Positions 36,134 through 44,679 of a stretch of DNA of 64,000 nucleotides are shown here, piece after piece. The number at the start of each line of letters is the position of its first letter. The first letter of the stretch is position 1. The translations under genes and the position numbers were made by a program. Source of the DNA: CAZDKK01 sp964603725 (GTDB lineage: Bacteria > Eisenbacteria > RBG-16-71-46 > CAIMUX01 > WJJG01); contig CAZRWW010000010.1 in NCBI GenBank assembly GCA_964603725.1, positions 37,426 to 101,425 on the forward strand, given 5' to 3'. The notes below the pieces were generated by a model. That model worked only from the letters and a program-made list of their open reading frames with translations, was not told where the DNA came from and did no database searches.

Positions 36134-36149
36134 GAATCAGGCGAAGCTA
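36134..36149 (+). repeat. IS630 right terminal inverted repeat with TA duplication
   Basis: GAATCAGGCGAAGC followed by TA, the perfect inverse of the left end. Confidence 0.93.
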
Positions 36150-36395
36150 TTCAGTCATCGGTTCATCATTGGCGCCTGCGACGAGCATGAACATGCTTGT
36201 CGATCGAGTCGCGCAGGCGGACCACGTGGGCCAACTCCAGGTACAGCGGCAGGCCGCCCAGGGCGGTCAGACCCGGCAGGGAGGCGCCGGAAACCATCCG
36301 GAACGGAAGCACCTTCTGTGGCACCATGGATTCTGCTCGTTGGTGATGGTAGGTCTTGCTATCACCTTCCTATCTACCTGATCTCTTAGGACCCA

Positions 36396-36827
36396 ACGAG
36401 GCTTTTCCTTCTTCAGGCGGTGGATCCGGGCCGAGGCAGCTCTATGACCGCTTGGGCTGTCCAGATCTTCGCCGCCCTTCTGCGAGCTCTTCCCCACCAG
36501 TGGATCACGTTGTGGCGAGGGACACCCGTTCTTGGCGAGCTCGACCTGAACGTAGGCCTTGTCGCCCATCTCCAGGCCCTCGGGCAGGTCGAGCACGTCG
36601 TCGTGGCGGTTCTGCCGAATCACGTCCGAGACTTGGTCGAGATCCTTCCCGCCCTCGGTACGCCTGTGATCTTGATGGGCGCGCCGTTGCTCACGAACTC
36701 GGTCAGGATCTGGAGGGACGCCTGCCAACAACCCACTCGCCGGGACAGGTCCGAGGGCCGCGATCAGGCGCGACGTGAGCTTGACCTCGTGCTTCGAGTC
36801 GGTGCTCTTGCTGTGGCGCTGCGGCAT
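36396..36827 (-). pseudogene. Truncated, frameshifted copy of the T6SS adaptor-domain gene
   Basis: ATG 36827 opens SKSTDSKHEVKLTSRLIAALGP, matching the start of the intact gene at 47281 (TKDTDTKHTVKLEARLVRAQ). The match then moves to another frame (ILTEFVSNGAPIKITG against RTEMVGLGAPVTIEG) and back again (LDLPEGLEMGDKAYVQVELAK against LSIPEDIEVGDEVYFMVELPK), so there are at least two compensating frameshifts. The 3' part of the gene is missing where the IS1380-like relic begins near 36390. It lies just behind the broken DcrB gene, the same order as in the intact cassette. Confidence 0.7.
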
Positions 36828-36841
36828 GGCCGGCCCTCGTC

Positions 36842-37274
36842 TCAGGTCCGGGGTCGGGGCGCGAGGCTGGCGATCATCCCGTCCACCGCGGCGCCCAGGG
36901 TCTCCATGGTCTGCTTCGAGAAGGCGGCGCTGAAGTTGCAGGTCGTGCCCTCGTGCATCACGAAGACGAGCTTCTGGAACACCACCTTGCCCTCGGCCGG
37001 CGCCCACTCGTACACGGCCCCGCAGACGGAGGCACCGTCGGGCCGCTGCCTCGTTCTGCGGCTCAGCAGCTCGGCGCCGGGATGGCTGTCCAGGGAATGC
37101 GCGATGCGCCCCTCGGCATAGTCCTCGATGTCCGTGCTGTTGGGCCGCGCGTTGACCTGGATGAAGAGGATGTGCTGGTGCCCGCCCGCCTCCGGACCCA
37201 GGATGAAGTGGACCAACTGGTCCTTTCAAGCGTCCGGGAGCGCGATCCTGAAGGTGCCGTTGAACCTGTTCATA
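36842..37274 (-). pseudogene. DcrB-like (DUF1795) protein gene with nonsense codon
   Basis: From ATG 37274 the frame reads MNRFNGTFRIALPDA, then TGA (37229-37227, codon 16), then KDQLVHFILGPEAGG and 120 more residues. The intact paralogue at 47523-47951 has LPDGWEDRTVHCFVGPE, with Trp at this position, so the TGA arose from a TGG codon by one base change. The rest still shows the DcrB-like fold pattern (AVYEWAPAEGKVVFQKLVFV, SKQTMETLGAAVDGMIASL). Such small proteins are often encoded beside VgrG/PAAR effectors and may be chaperones. A TTG at 37216 could restart translation of a shortened product. Confidence 0.72.
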
Positions 37275-37320
37275 TTGCTGCAAACATTTCGGTTAGGAGA
37301 TCTGCCCTCACCAAGGCACT

Positions 37321-38544
37321 CTATTCGAGGCAGTGAATGCCGTCAATGCCCCCGTAGTATATCCTGCCGTCTTCGTCCATGATCATCCTGGTCAAGATGG
37401 CCGATTCCAGCCACTTCGTCAGGATCTCCTGGCCGTCCGCCGAGACGTGCACCAAGACGTGGCCGCACCCCGCGAGGACCGAGCCGTCGGCCAGGACGCT
37501 GACGGCGACGTCGGGGACGCTGCCGGGGAGCGTGTAGGACCAGACCGCGGCGCCGCTGCGCACCTGCTGGAGCCTGTTGCCGACGACCACGTAGACCGTA
37601 CCGTCCGGCGTCGAGGCCGGCGGCTGGGCCGAGGCATCGCCCTTGCCGAGGTCCAGTTCCCAGGCCACGTTGCCGTCTGCAGCGAACTGGCTCAGGCGGG
37701 GTGTCTTCTGCTCGGCGTCCACCAGCAGCGCCTGCCCGTCGGGGGTCATGGCCAGCGAGACGACGGCCGGAGTGACCACCTCGACCACGCCCTTCTCCTC
37801 CGTCTCTTCCCCCCGGAAGAGAAAGAGCCGATCCTCCGTCGCGACGGCGGCCCGCCCCCCGTCGTCGGACAGGGCGACGCCCCGCAGCCGGACCGGGAAG
37901 CGAAGCGCCGACAAGGTCTTCATGCGGTCGGGCAGGTAGCGGATGAAGCGGGAGACCGCGGGGACGGGGTTGTCCTCCGGCGTGCTCACCGGCTCCTCCC
38001 GCTCCTCCAGGCAGTAGACGACCAGCTTGTCCTGCCGCAGGTAGGCGTGCAGAACCACGTCCGGGGAGACGGACGCCAGGTGCACCTTCTGCGCGGCCTG
38101 GCCCGCATCGTCCAGCATGACGCAGTAGCCGGCGTGGTCGAGGGTCAGGATGCCGTCCTCCTCCAGCGCGAAGAGGTGGTTGCCGTACAGAGGATGGGTC
38201 CAGCGCACATCCCCGCCCGCACGGTCTACGGCGACCAACAGGTCGCCGTAGCAGACCACCAGGAGGTCCCCGCGTAGGCCCAGACAGCGCGGCCGCCGAC
38301 CCGCGGCCGCGGGGGCCGATGCGCTCCAGACGACGTCTCCCGCCGGGTGGCCGGCCACCGGCAGGAAGGAGCTGTGGCGCTGGTCGGCGTACATGCGACC
38401 GTTGAGGATCGTCGGACCAGTCATCATATCCTCCGCATTCTCCAACGTTCTCCGATCTCTTTCGGATCCGCCCCGGCATCCGCTCAGGAGGGGCCAGGAC
38501 GCCAGGAGCAGGACCGCCAGGGACAGGATTCGCGCGCCTCTCAT
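37321..38544 (-). CDS. Lipoprotein with PQQ-like beta-propeller
   Basis: 407 residues from ATG 38544, chosen for AGGAGA 7 bases upstream. A lipoprotein signal peptide ends in WPLLSGC, so the mature protein should start at a lipidated Cys. The rest is a beta-propeller of PQQ/BamB-like blades with recurrent G-x-L/V-x-A-x-D and VxW motifs (GDLLVAVDRAGGDVRWTHPL, DGTVYVVVGNRLQQV, DGRIYYGG). It lies 82 bases downstream of the metalloprotease gene in the same orientation. A periplasmic lipoprotein directly behind a candidate toxin could be its immunity protein; that is inference. A generic envelope role is the alternative. Confidence 0.72.
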   Translation of the reverse strand: MRGARILSLAVLLLASWPLLSGCRGGSERDRRTLENAEDMMTGPTILNGRMYADQRHSSFLPVAGHPAGDVVWSASAPAAAGRRPRCLGLRGDLLVVCYGDLLVAVDRAGGDVRWTHPLYGNHLFALEEDGILTLDHAGYCVMLDDAGQAAQKVHLASVSPDVVLHAYLRQDKLVVYCLEEREEPVSTPEDNPVPAVSRFIRYLPDRMKTLSALRFPVRLRGVALSDDGGRAAVATEDRLFLFRGEETEEKGVVEVVTPAVVSLAMTPDGQALLVDAEQKTPRLSQFAADGNVAWELDLGKGDASAQPPASTPDGTVYVVVGNRLQQVRSGAAVWSYTLPGSVPDVAVSVLADGSVLAGCGHVLVHVSADGQEILTKWLESAILTRMIMDEDGRIYYGGIDGIHCLE

Positions 38545-38626
38545 GGATTTCTCCTGCATTTCTGCGCCGCTCCGGACCGCGCGCGGTCCGCCCCGGCCGC
38601 CTCTGGGCGTCCCGGGCCTGCCCAGG

Positions 38627-41600
38627 CTACGGCGTGATCCTCTGCAGGCTGTAGGTCGCCGGCGTGGTGCCGTCGGATCGCATCTTGTCGTTGACCCAAA
38701 TCTCCAGGAACTTCAGCGCCGCTTCCTCGCTGACCCCGGCGTCCATGTTCAGGAAGTGGGCCTTCAGTTCGTCGGCCCTGACGGACTCGGCGACGTCGAG
38801 CCGCCCGTCCGCGCTGATCAGGAGCGTCTTATCGCAGAGCTCGTCCATCGCCCGCTTGTCCGCGGCGCCGGTGAACAGGCCGCGCAGCTCATTCCGGTGG
38901 GCGTCGCTCAGGGCGCCCGTGCCCGTGTACGACACCTTCCGAGACGCGTTGTTGTAGCTGATGTCCGCCTGCAGGCCGACGGACAGAGTGGTCAAGTCCG
39001 GCGCCGTCGACACGGTCACCGCGTAGTCGGTGATGAAGCTCAGAGCGTGGTTCCAATCGCCGCCGCCGTGGCCCTCCTGGAATCCGGACAGGAAGTGGAC
39101 GTACAGGTCGTCCATCCCGGCCGGTCCGCCGACGAGGCGATACTTCTGACCGAGGTCGTCCCAGAACTTCCGGATCAGGCCCAGCCGGTCGTGGGCGTCG
39201 GCCGCGGCCATGGCCGGCGCACCCATTGCGGCGCCGATCATCACGCGCACGAGCAGGACTCCGTGGTGGCGGTGCGTGGGCTGGTTCTTCGTGAAGCAGC
39301 CCTTCGAGCCCGCCTCGCCGTGGGACGATTCGTCCTCGGCCGTGTCGTAGAGCGCCAGGTGGAGCCGGCGCTGGGAGCGCGACTTCCGCTGCAGCCGGTT
39401 GACCGCGCTCTTGTCGGCCGCCCCGGCGAAGAGGTCGCGCAGGTCGTCGCGCTCGTCGTCGGTCATCGCGCCGCTGTCGGTCCAGAACAGGAACCGATCC
39501 GTCGCTTCGTGGCGCACCTTGGCCCGCAGCGCGGCGTCCAGGGTGGTCAGATCCGGGGTCGTGGACACGGTCACCCAGTTTGGCAGCCGGTACTGGGCAT
39601 CCCGCACCATCGGCTCGCGAAGATCGCCCTGGATCTGCGGCGTGCCCGCGGGCGCCGCGGCGCCCGTCCAGGGCGTCCAGCCAGTGGCGCGCTTGAAGGT
39701 CTGGTCCTTTCCGCCCCGCACGAAGCGGATGATGAACTTCTTCCCCTTCAGCGGGTGGTCCCCCGCGGCCGTGGGCGGCGGGCACTGGGCGTTCAGGTAG
39801 TGCAGGTGATACCAGCAGTGGCGGCTCCGCGTGACGCCGTTGTGGAACATGATGGCTGCTTCGTTGTTCGGGTCCATGCTGTACTGCGCCAGGTGCGTGG
39901 AGAAGGCGTTGTAGTTACGCTTGTCTCCGCCGAGGTCGACGCCTCCCTTCTTGATGTACTCGTCCTGCAGGCTGGTGGCATGGCCCAGCTCGTGGGCCAT
40001 GACGAAGCAGTCGTAGCTGTCGCCGTCCTCCGAATAGCCACCTCCCGTCTCGTATTTCCAGCCGGCATTGGCGGCCTGGTAGGTCGACTTGCGCAGCAAC
40101 ATGGCCGAATGGGCCGTCGCGCCGTCCCGCACCGACCAGGCCCACGAGCCCGTCGCCTCGGGAACCAGAAAACACACCCAGCGCACAGACCCGCCGAAGG
40201 CACTCTCCTGGGCAGTCCGGAACTTCCCGTCGTTGTAGACCTGCTGCAGATGCACCAGCCTTTGCGCCGTCGAGAGAGTACTGCTGACGAAGTCCTTGTT
40301 CTTGGGATGGTCCGCCAGCGGGATCTCGAAGGTCTCACGCTCGTCGAAGAAGTAGAATGGCTTGATGCGCAGGGAGTCGTCCGCGGCCGGATCGATGTCC
40401 TCGTCGTAGTGGAAGCGCTTTGAGTTCCAACGCGCCATGGCGTTGTAGGGCGCCTGGTTGACGAAGTTCGAGATGTCGTCCAGGTCCGGGTTGGCGGCGA
40501 CGGCGGACCAGGCCGTCCGATCCTGCGCCCCGCGCGTGTCGAGCATCACGTTCCAGGCAACCTCGATCACCAGGAAGGACAAGGGGTGGGTCCCCTCGAT
40601 GTCCAGATGGTGGAAGTAGCGCAGCCCGTAGTCGCCGGTGTAGCCGTACTCGTTGTCCGAGACGTTCCGGTCCCAGGTGAAGGCGGCGTCCAGCTTCACC
40701 GCCTTCCGCGCCCCCACCACCGGCCGGTGCGCCAGGTCCATCCAGTTGGCCGGCTGGTCGGTGGTCCGCTCCCGGCCGATGACGAAGAAGTCGTTGCGGA
40801 AGTGGATGATCCGCGCGTTGGGCGCCATGCCGCTGACCAGGTTCCGCTCGAAACGGATGCGCTCGTCGCGGGCTGTCGTGATGTTGGCGCCGCGGGACGG
40901 CGAGGCCGGAGCCGCCAGCCGCGGCGTCCGCAGCGAGGTGTTGTCCTCGGAGGGCTTGGTCCACAGGCGGAGGGTGTGGTTCGCGGTGTCGACGACAAGC
41001 ACCTTGACCCGCGAGCCGGGATTCGCCCGGCCGTCGCAGAGCGCCTTGGCGATGCCCCGCTGGTTCGCGTCCTGGATGTTCTGGTCGTGCGAGGCGGCTG
41101 TCTCGAAGATGACGACGTCGTCGAGAGAAAACTCCAGCGGCTCGCTGCGCGTCGTCGTGTTGGCGCCAAAGGGCTTCAGCTGGCGTTTGTCCGCGAGGTG
41201 CTCGTGGAAGGCGCAGTCGTGGCTGTGATCTCTGTCGTGGCGGGTGTGGTAGTTATGCGCACTCCACTTCATCGGCAGGTCGTAGTAGTGGAACTTCTGG
41301 GCGAAGGTCAGTTTAGCCCAGTTGTCGGGGCGGTTCACGATGCAGGGCGTCGCGTCGGCGTTCCGCGTGTGGATCATCCGCACGACGGGCGTGCCCTCGT
41401 GCTCGGGCGCCTCGAAGGCGAAGTAGAAGTACCTGTCCATGAAGTCCGGGTTCGGATCCTCGCTGTCGAAGCGGACGCGGACGGAGTGAATGCCCTCCTG
41501 GTACTGCGTAACGCAGGGGATCTCCTCCGGGGCGCTGCCGGCCGTCCGGAGTCGCTTGAAGGCCCTGACGTTCACGCGGCCGGGGATGTCCCGGAATTCC

Positions 41601-42643
41601 TCCTTGATCACGTCGTAGTAGCGGAACTTGAGGTGGTAGACCACCGCGAAGCGGTCGCCCGGCCCCACGTAGTAGCGGTTGAAGTGCCGCTCGTACCACA
41701 TCGGACAGTCGTGCGCCAGATCGTGCACCGCGCTCGTCGGGAGGGTGGGGCAGGCTGCCAGGGCGCCCGACTCGGCGGTGCCGGCCTGGTAGATTAGGAC
41801 CTCGATGCGGCTGTCCGTCTCGGAGCGGATCTTCTCGTCGCCTCGCTCGCCGTCGGGCACGGGAAAGGAGTGGGCGCAGCCGACCATCTTGACGGTGCCG
41901 TTGATCCAGTGCAGGCCGCCGCGCAGGGCCGCCAGCTCGGCCCGGGTCTTGCCGAGGAAGTCGCCGACCATCAGCTCGTAGACGTGATAGATCGCACGCC
42001 AGTGCGAGGTCGCGAGCAGGTTTCCCTCCGCCCCGCTCACCACCTCGCCCAGGTTGGGCGGCAGGTCGGCAATCTCCTTCATGTGGGCGGCCACGTCGCT
42101 GTTAAAGTGGGCGGCGAAGTTGTCCAGGGCCGTCTGCGTGGCCTCGTCGAAGGAGTTGTTCACCTCGCCGGGGTCGCACTCCCAGTCGCCGTTCTTCCAG
42201 CCGCCGGACTCATCGTACTCGTGGACGTGCTTCAGGATCTGCTTGTAATCCCCGACGGTGTGCCGACCACGGCAGGTCAGAGCCCAGCGCTCCGCGTTGC
42301 CGGCGATCAGCTGCAGGATCCCGTCGGCCCGCTCGCGCGAGAGGCGGAAGCTCTCCGGGATGTCGTCCTGCGCCGCCGTGTGGCCGGTGACGAGCAGGCC
42401 GCGCTCCGGATAGAGCCGCGCCAGGACGAGGGCCAGGCCCACGGCCCTCAAGCCGGTCGCGGGAGGGTCGTCGGCATCGGGATCGACGTCCGGCGACTCG
42501 GGCATCATGACCGCGCTGTTTTCCCGGAAGAGGACGTCCTCGAACTCGACGATGTCGACGGGGATGCGATCGACCCGGGCCTCGACGGTGGTGCCGGTCA
42601 CACCGGTGGCGCCGACCCCGCCGCTGCCGCCGTTCATTGCCAT
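38627..42643 (-). CDS. Large zinc-metalloprotease candidate T6SS effector with OmpA-like N-terminus
   Basis: 1,338 residues without signal peptide. Residues 30-110 and 245-290 together resemble a split OmpA-like peptidoglycan-binding domain (GLLVTGHTAAQDDIPESFRL, SRERADGI; later MVGCAHSFP and RIEVLIY). The middle is beta-rich. HELGHATSLQDEY at 884-896 is a zincin active site: HExxH binds zinc with a catalytic Glu, and the xxDEY tail recalls M64-type peptidases. Two related segments of about 60 residues lie at 1023-1084 and 1209-1269 (VTVSTxPDLTTL, then ELRGLFTGAADK). The gene begins 12 bases after the PAAR gene stop, so PAAR likely loads it on a VgrG spike. Substrate unknown; cell-wall-associated proteins or peptidoglycan are possible. 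Confidence 0.75.
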   Translation of the reverse strand: MAMNGGSGGVGATGVTGTTVEARVDRIPVDIVEFEDVLFRENSAVMMPESPDVDPDADDPPATGLRAVGLALVLARLYPERGLLVTGHTAAQDDIPESFRLSRERADGILQLIAGNAERWALTCRGRHTVGDYKQILKHVHEYDESGGWKNGDWECDPGEVNNSFDEATQTALDNFAAHFNSDVAAHMKEIADLPPNLGEVVSGAEGNLLATSHWRAIYHVYELMVGDFLGKTRAELAALRGGLHWINGTVKMVGCAHSFPVPDGERGDEKIRSETDSRIEVLIYQAGTAESGALAACPTLPTSAVHDLAHDCPMWYERHFNRYYVGPGDRFAVVYHLKFRYYDVIKEEFRDIPGRVNVRAFKRLRTAGSAPEEIPCVTQYQEGIHSVRVRFDSEDPNPDFMDRYFYFAFEAPEHEGTPVVRMIHTRNADATPCIVNRPDNWAKLTFAQKFHYYDLPMKWSAHNYHTRHDRDHSHDCAFHEHLADKRQLKPFGANTTTRSEPLEFSLDDVVIFETAASHDQNIQDANQRGIAKALCDGRANPGSRVKVLVVDTANHTLRLWTKPSEDNTSLRTPRLAAPASPSRGANITTARDERIRFERNLVSGMAPNARIIHFRNDFFVIGRERTTDQPANWMDLAHRPVVGARKAVKLDAAFTWDRNVSDNEYGYTGDYGLRYFHHLDIEGTHPLSFLVIEVAWNVMLDTRGAQDRTAWSAVAANPDLDDISNFVNQAPYNAMARWNSKRFHYDEDIDPAADDSLRIKPFYFFDERETFEIPLADHPKNKDFVSSTLSTAQRLVHLQQVYNDGKFRTAQESAFGGSVRWVCFLVPEATGSWAWSVRDGATAHSAMLLRKSTYQAANAGWKYETGGGYSEDGDSYDCFVMAHELGHATSLQDEYIKKGGVDLGGDKRNYNAFSTHLAQYSMDPNNEAAIMFHNGVTRSRHCWYHLHYLNAQCPPPTAAGDHPLKGKKFIIRFVRGGKDQTFKRATGWTPWTGAAAPAGTPQIQGDLREPMVRDAQYRLPNWVTVSTTPDLTTLDAALRAKVRHEATDRFLFWTDSGAMTDDERDDLRDLFAGAADKSAVNRLQRKSRSQRRLHLALYDTAEDESSHGEAGSKGCFTKNQPTHRHHGVLLVRVMIGAAMGAPAMAAADAHDRLGLIRKFWDDLGQKYRLVGGPAGMDDLYVHFLSGFQEGHGGGDWNHALSFITDYAVTVSTAPDLTTLSVGLQADISYNNASRKVSYTGTGALSDAHRNELRGLFTGAADKRAMDELCDKTLLISADGRLDVAESVRADELKAHFLNMDAGVSEEAALKFLEIWVNDKMRSDGTTPATYSLQRITP

Positions 42644-42655
42644 AACCAGAGCCTC

Positions 42656-43732
42656 TCAGGATCGATTCTGATCCCGCACGTTGACGGTGACCCGTATTCG
42701 CCCGGGCGAAATGTCCTCCACCTTGCCGCAGCCGTTCTCGTCGAGGGTGCCCTCGATCACCTGGCCGTTGGCGCAGACCACGCAGTAGGGTTCGTAACCC
42801 ACCTCGTTGCCCTCCTCGTCCCACAGCTGCAGCTCGATCCAGTCCTTGAAGATCCGCGATCCGGAGCGCGCCGCGCAGATGCTGGCCTCGGCGATGCAGT
42901 GGAAGGTCGGCGCCGAGTTCCCCTGCCAGACGCTGCGCTCCTCCTGGACCGGCAGCAGGTCCTCGGCCACGTCGAGGGTCCACTCTCCCTCGATCCGGTC
43001 GCCGTCGACCTGGGTCTCGATCATCCGGAGCTCGCGCTCGGGGGCGTTGAGGTCGCGCATGAAGATCGGCAACCGCGCCGGGGTTCCCGACTCGAGCGCC
43101 GAGCACTTGCCCTGCGGCCGGACGACTTCGCCCAAGCCCGCCCCGCCGACAGACCAGGCGGCCCGGGAGGTGACGCACACCTCGATGTCGTAGCTGCCGG
43201 ACTCGAGGTCCGTCTTGCACAGGGTGCCGTCAAAGGTGCCGACTTCCTTGACCGTGCCGCGACCGCAGAGGGCGCAGCCAATTCCCGTGACCGGGAAGCC
43301 GCCCTCGTCCACGAAATCGACGTGCAGAAAGTGGTCGTCGGCCTCCTCGGTCTGGGAATCGATGCCGGCCTCGCTCTCACAGGCCGAGCTGCCGGCCCCC
43401 CCGGCGGTCGCGCAACCGGCTGCGGTGCCGGTCCCCATCAGAACGGTCGGGCAGCCAGGTGGCGCAATGGTGTCGAGCGGTCCGACGCAGGTGGCCATGT
43501 CGCCGGCGCAGGCCGCCGGGAGGCCGCCGGTCAGCACGGTCGCCACTTCGGGCGGCATTACGGGCCCGCCGACGTGGGCGATGGGTGGGGTCCCTGGCGT
43601 CCGCATGGGGCAGGTGCGCATGTCGCCGACGCGGGCCGCCGGAACTCCCCCGATGAGCACAGTCGGCGCGCCAGCGACGACCTTTCCGCCATGGGCGGTG
43701 GTGTCACCCAATCGCGCGTCCGGTTTGGACAT
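42656..43732 (-). CDS. PAAR-domain T6SS spike-tip protein with C-terminal adaptor domain (cassette 2)
   Basis: About 358 residues. ATG 43732 was chosen because the paralogue at 49137 starts identically (MSKPxARLGDTT). Residues 1-100 form a double PAAR/DUF4150-like domain with VVAGAPTVLIGG, AARVGDMRTCP, AACAGDMATC and CPTVLMG motifs; PAAR domains bind zinc and sharpen the VgrG tip. A linker and an Ig-like middle domain follow, then a C-terminal module (about 290-355) with FKDWIELQLWDEEGN, NGQVIEGTLDENG and DISPGRIRVTVN, shared with two other proteins in this region. It heads the operon with the metalloprotease. Confidence 0.88.
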   Translation of the reverse strand: MSKPDARLGDTTAHGGKVVAGAPTVLIGGVPAARVGDMRTCPMRTPGTPPIAHVGGPVMPPEVATVLTGGLPAACAGDMATCVGPLDTIAPPGCPTVLMGTGTAAGCATAGGAGSSACESEAGIDSQTEEADDHFLHVDFVDEGGFPVTGIGCALCGRGTVKEVGTFDGTLCKTDLESGSYDIEVCVTSRAAWSVGGAGLGEVVRPQGKCSALESGTPARLPIFMRDLNAPERELRMIETQVDGDRIEGEWTLDVAEDLLPVQEERSVWQGNSAPTFHCIAEASICAARSGSRIFKDWIELQLWDEEGNEVGYEPYCVVCANGQVIEGTLDENGCGKVEDISPGRIRVTVNVRDQNRS

Positions 43733-43867
43733 ACCCAAGCCCCAGGAACGTCGGTAGGATTCCTCAGTTCCCGAAGATCATACCAGCAGCAAGCCCCAGT
43801 GTCATCTGTTGGCAATCAGCACTCACTCGACGGTAATGACTGGGGTGGGGAGAAGTCAACGGAGCCC

Positions 43868-44207
43868 CGGGAATCCACCGCCTCCGATTCTGGCGATGTC
43901 GGAGGGTGCTCATCGAAGGGCTGTTTTTGCAGGCCTCCCATGAGCCGCAGCTTTCCCAGGCTCTATCGCCCAACTTCGCACCCCAAGGGCAATTGGAGCG
44001 CCCCTGCGAATGCACCTCGCCCGCGGTCGCTACTCGCGATCTTGCGGTCTTGCTCGCAGTACCTCACGGGACACTCCGCCCAGCTCGGTGACCCGCGCGC
44101 CAGCAGGCCGATGCGCTGCCGAGCGGCCAACACGACGTCCGTCGAGGGGTGGCTGGCGCTGAGCCGCAACCACCAACACCGCGCGTGACGCACCACCCGC
44201 CCCGGCA
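43868..44207 (-). mobile_element. IS1380-like relic, second copy (3' fragment)
   Basis: This stretch is closely related over its whole length to 33653-33990, including the transposase C-terminus (LPGRVVRHARCWWLRLSA, then RIGLLAR) and the 3' non-coding end. It stops abruptly after CCCGCCCCGGCAGG at 44207, where unrelated sequence with an IS21-like fragment begins. Only the 3' end is present, so it is inactive. Confidence 0.8.
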
Positions 44208-44484
44208 GGGAGTAAGAGGAATCTTGTGTCCTTGACCGCTGGGATCTAAGGGGCTTGCGAGACTGGCACGACCGTCGTCGCCCTAGGCGCCGGTGGCCGG
44301 GGTGGGGGAGTATGCTCTGCGCCTGTGCCTGGGCCGGTGGCCACCCCCGGGAGTCTGCATGCCGCGCGTACCGGCGGATCGCCTTGCCATCCACGCCCGT
44401 GTGACGTGCGATCTCCCGCTGGCTGAACCCGTAGCTTATTAGAGTCTTGATCGCTATCCGTAGATGGCTCTTCAAACTGTTCAC
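44208..44484 (-). pseudogene. IS21 istA transposase, 5' fragment
   Basis: From GTG 44484 the frame reads LKSHLRIAIKTLISYGFSQ, then REIARHTGVDGKAIRRYARH, the N-terminal helix-turn-helix typical of IS21 IstA. After about 60 codons similarity fades, and by 44207 the frame runs into the IS1380 relic. A GGAAGGA ribosome-binding site stands just before the start. It is a truncated remnant; no istB was seen. Confidence 0.65.
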
Positions 44485-44679
44485 TCCTTCCCCCCTTCCC
44501 TGTGGTGAAGGGGGTAGGGTAACGTCCCGCCGCTGAGCCGGCGATCAGGTGATGCTCAGCTCACTGCCAGGTGGGGAGTTTGAGGTGGCCATCGCTGGCG
44601 GAGCTTGGGTGGCCACCGGGGCTTTGTGGAAGGAAGGACTCCATCTCATCACTTACAGCCCAACATTGCTGGGGGCGCT

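Larger units (their letters stand above)
34961..36147 (+). mobile_element. Complete IS630-family insertion sequence
   Basis: 1,187 bases bounded by perfect 14-bp inverted repeats, GCTTCGCCTGATTC on the left and GAATCAGGCGAAGC on the right, with TA immediately outside on both sides (34959-34960 and 36148-36149). TA target duplication is the hallmark of IS630/Tc1-mariner elements. It encodes one intact transposase and lies inside the degenerate IS1380-like transposase gene, so it arrived after that element. Confidence 0.93.
33879..36327 (-). pseudogene. IS1380-like transposase, degenerate and split by IS630
   Basis: The reading begins at ATG 36327 with an N-terminus resembling IS1380-type transposases (TALGGLPLYLELAHVVRLRDSID), breaks near 36160 (in-frame stops), and is interrupted by IS630 (34961-36147). 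It resumes at 34958 with MLTQLAGGESVDDLRVRQDDEGL and DADATLVAGEKREALCCYRGFKGY. A frameshift near 34288 moves it to a second frame, which carries FGIATNRAIDGEELIGWYRERCGTSEGIHREMKHGLAGG and ends at 33879. At least two disruptions besides the insertion make it inactive. Sequence matching a second relic (43868-44207) continues left of the stop to about 33653, which I take as the element's 3' end. Confidence 0.8.

Noticed and set aside
37227..37229. In-frame TGA in the DcrB-like gene as a second selenocysteine codon
   Set aside because: The intact paralogue has Trp at this position, there is no redox motif, and the adjacent gene is also broken. A TGG-to-TGA mutation explains it.
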